Below are positions 62,393 through 64,000 of a stretch of DNA of 64,000 bases, piece after piece. The notes under the pieces are model-generated. The model did not search any database. It was not told where the DNA came from and saw only the letters and a program-made list of their open reading frames with translations. Position 1 is the first letter of the stretch; every line of letters begins with the position of its first letter. A program made the translations under genes and the position numbers. Source of the stretch: Photorhabdus noenieputensis (lineage in GTDB: Bacteria > Pseudomonadota > Gammaproteobacteria > Enterobacterales > Enterobacteriaceae); assembly GCF_018448935.1 (NCBI RefSeq), contig NZ_RCWC01000005.1, positions 1 through 64,000 on the forward strand. Direction: 5' to 3'.

Positions 62393-63453
62393 AATAAATT
62401 TCTCCGGGCGGCAGCAATAACCATATCACTGGGAATGACATTCAGATAACGTATATCCGTTTTAGTATCAACATCATCAGGATCAGGTAAATCACCATAA
62501 TCACCAGCCCAAACAACTTCACCTTTCGCTTCCCACGGACGCCAGAATACTAACTTTGATGGCCCAAATAAAGCGATAACCGGTGTTTTCAACGCAGCGG
62601 CCATATGCATAGCAACAGAATCCATCCCTATGAATAAATTAGCCCCCTCAATCAGCACTGCAAGTTGCGGTAAAGTTAACTGGCCCGCAAAAGAAACGAC
62701 TCTTTCTTTTGGGCAGCTTGATAAAATCTTCTCCACCATCTCCTCCTCTTTACGATCTGGCCCGGAGGTAACAACAATTGTCCAGCCATCAGACTGCAAT
62801 GCACTGATCGTTTCACTCATCTTTTTTTCATCCCAACATTTAAAAAGCCAGCGAGATGTTGGTTGCACAACAATATATTTTTGATTCACACCACGCTTAT
62901 CAAGAAGCGCTAAAACAATCTCTTTATCCTCCTGGCGGTAACTCATCGTCACTTTAGTGTTGATCAACGGAAGATTTAACAGCGAAAGAGCTGACAAATT
63001 CTGCTCAACAATATGCAAAAACTGGCTATGCTCTGTCGGAACAAGATTTGTGAAACATTTTTTCCAAAACAGGCTTCGTCGTTTTACTAAATCGAACCCA
63101 ATACGCACTTTTGCGCCAGTAAATCGTGCCACAAATGCACTATACCATTGATCAGCAAGATTAATAACCAAGTCGTATTGACGATATCTTAATCGTCTAA
63201 GCAATCTCCATTCATGACCAAGATGTGCTTTGGTTCCTTGTTTTTTCCATTGTCTATCTATAGAAAATAGATTATCCACGGAAGAAAAATCAGCCAATAT
63301 TGGTTCGGTTTCTTTATAGAGTAAAACATCAATTTCCACCTCAGAATAATTATCCTTAAGGGTATTAATAACTGGTGTAATTAATAATACATCACCATGA
63401 TGTCGTAACTTTATTATCAGAATACGGTTAAATTGAGTTTGTAATTTACTCAT
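62389..63453 (-). CDS. waaQ: LPS heptosyltransferase III WaaQ
   Basis: This 354-residue GT9 enzyme adds heptose III to heptose II. It has RILIIKLRHHGDVLLITPVI at the start, VVQPTSRWLFKCWDEKKMSE in the middle, and FIGMDSVAMHMAAALKTPVI at the donor site. The start at 63453 fits the family; a longer frame to 63564 adds 37 residues with no family match. It is the first gene of the leftward core operon, divergent from waaA, with promoters in the 228 bp between. Confidence 0.92.
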   Translation of the reverse strand: MSKLQTQFNRILIIKLRHHGDVLLITPVINTLKDNYSEVEIDVLLYKETEPILADFSSVDNLFSIDRQWKKQGTKAHLGHEWRLLRRLRYRQYDLVINLADQWYSAFVARFTGAKVRIGFDLVKRRSLFWKKCFTNLVPTEHSQFLHIVEQNLSALSLLNLPLINTKVTMSYRQEDKEIVLALLDKRGVNQKYIVVQPTSRWLFKCWDEKKMSETISALQSDGWTIVVTSGPDRKEEEMVEKILSSCPKERVVSFAGQLTLPQLAVLIEGANLFIGMDSVAMHMAAALKTPVIALFGPSKLVFWRPWEAKGEVVWAGDYGDLPDPDDVDTKTDIRYLNVIPSDMVIAAARRNLL

Positions 63454-63681
63454 TGCATTCCCAGTATAAAGATACAGATATAAAGAAAAAGCTGCCGCGA
63501 CCATATGCAGAAGCTGCAAAAAATCTGTACTACTTTCACTTAATAGAAGCACGATCTTACTCAAAGATCCTAATTTACCTTTCTAATTCTGTTCAGATTC
63601 TAGAAGCCATACGCATTTTCATACTTTCTTTGAAGCAATGTGATACTATTGGCGCTAATTTATGTAAATGAATTTGATAGA

Positions 63682-64000
63682 ATGTTACTGCGTTTATATC
63701 AGGTACTTCTCTACCTTATCCAACCTCTGATTTGGTTGCGTTTATTGCTCCGCAGTCGCCAAGCCCCTGCTTACCGTCAGCGCTGGGGTGAACGCTACGG
63801 TTTTTGTGCTGGTAAAGTTGCCGCTGGAGGCATCCTGCTCCATTCCGTTTCCGTTGGTGAGACGTTGGCCGCAATCCCTTTAGTCAGAGCCTTGCGCCAT
63901 CACTACCCTTTTTTACCAATTACCGTGACAACGATGACGCCAACAGGCTCAGAAAGAGTGCTTTCTGCTCTGGGAAATGATGTTAATCACGTCTATTTGC
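63682..64000 (+). CDS. waaA: Kdo transferase WaaA, partial (5' end)
   Basis: The first 106 codons of 3-deoxy-D-manno-octulosonic-acid transferase are present, cut by the window edge. MLLRLYQVLLYLIQPLIWLR is the N-terminal membrane anchor. HSVSVGETLAAIPLVRALRH contains the catalytic glutamate (Glu in VGE), and ITVTTMTPTGSERV follows. It adds Kdo residues to lipid IVA. It is divergent from waaQ, as in related core loci. Confidence 0.94.
   Translation, partial: MLLRLYQVLLYLIQPLIWLRLLLRSRQAPAYRQRWGERYGFCAGKVAAGGILLHSVSVGETLAAIPLVRALRHHYPFLPITVTTMTPTGSERVLSALGNDVNHVYL

Overview
The window is an enterobacterial chromosome segment, most likely Photorhabdus or a close relative in the Morganellaceae. 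This is inferred from the host backbone (cpxPRA; trmL, cysE, gpsA, secB, yibN; envC, yibQ; tdh, kbl; hldD, waaF, waaC; waaA), an O-antigen locus lying between cpxA and trmL/cysE (the position known in Providencia and its relatives), a dispersed palindrome of the kind common in Photorhabdus/Xenorhabdus, and many gene fossils. No species call is possible from sequence alone.

Layout. (1) 1-8640: early region of a P2-like prophage (int, C repressor, cox, small genes, Dam, gene A, Dcm, then a DUF3800 gene where P2 carries tin/old), ended on the left by the 3' end of an IS transposase. It abuts the 3' end of cpxP, and the CpxQ-like sRNA and its terminator remain intact. (2) 8634-11461: CpxQ, cpxP and divergent cpxRA with a perfect CpxR box. 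(3) 11462-27712: O-antigen locus 1, which has a JUMPstart/ops leader, wbpA-B-D-E-I for UDP-ManNAc(3NAc)A, wzx, a membrane-anchored D-glucuronyl C5-epimerase-like protein, wzy, two GT4 enzymes, an aminotransferase, an initiating sugar-phosphate transferase, wbpM and an EamA transporter. (4) 27870-28320: a fossil junction with decayed cysE, then decayed cpxA 3' end, then a second JUMPstart. (5) 28320-42282: AT-rich O-antigen locus 2 with wzx, a TagF-like polyol-phosphate transferase, GTs, wzy, a second initiating transferase, an aminotransferase, a second wbpM, tagD, several pseudogenes and galE. (6) 42300-45518: ISAs1 remnant and two paralogous methyltransferases around trmL, with another cysE fossil. 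(7) 45617-56633: housekeeping genes and inner-core heptose genes. (8) 57006-64000: outer-core locus with a deacetylase, a broken GT8, two GT9, two GT4 and the start of waaA.

How the genes work together. Both O-antigen loci look like complete Wzx/Wzy systems. Each has its own RfaH-type leader, initiating transferase, 4,6-dehydratase, flippase and polymerase. Locus 1 probably builds a repeat from a 4-amino-4,6-dideoxy-HexNAc primer plus two diacetamido-uronic acids, with a possible periplasmic C5 epimerisation. Locus 2 has CDP-glycerol synthesis and transfer genes, suggesting a glycerol-phosphate-bearing polymer. The most striking structural point is that remnants of the right flank (cysE) and left flank (cpxA) lie between the two loci, as expected if two whole loci were joined in tandem by recombination.
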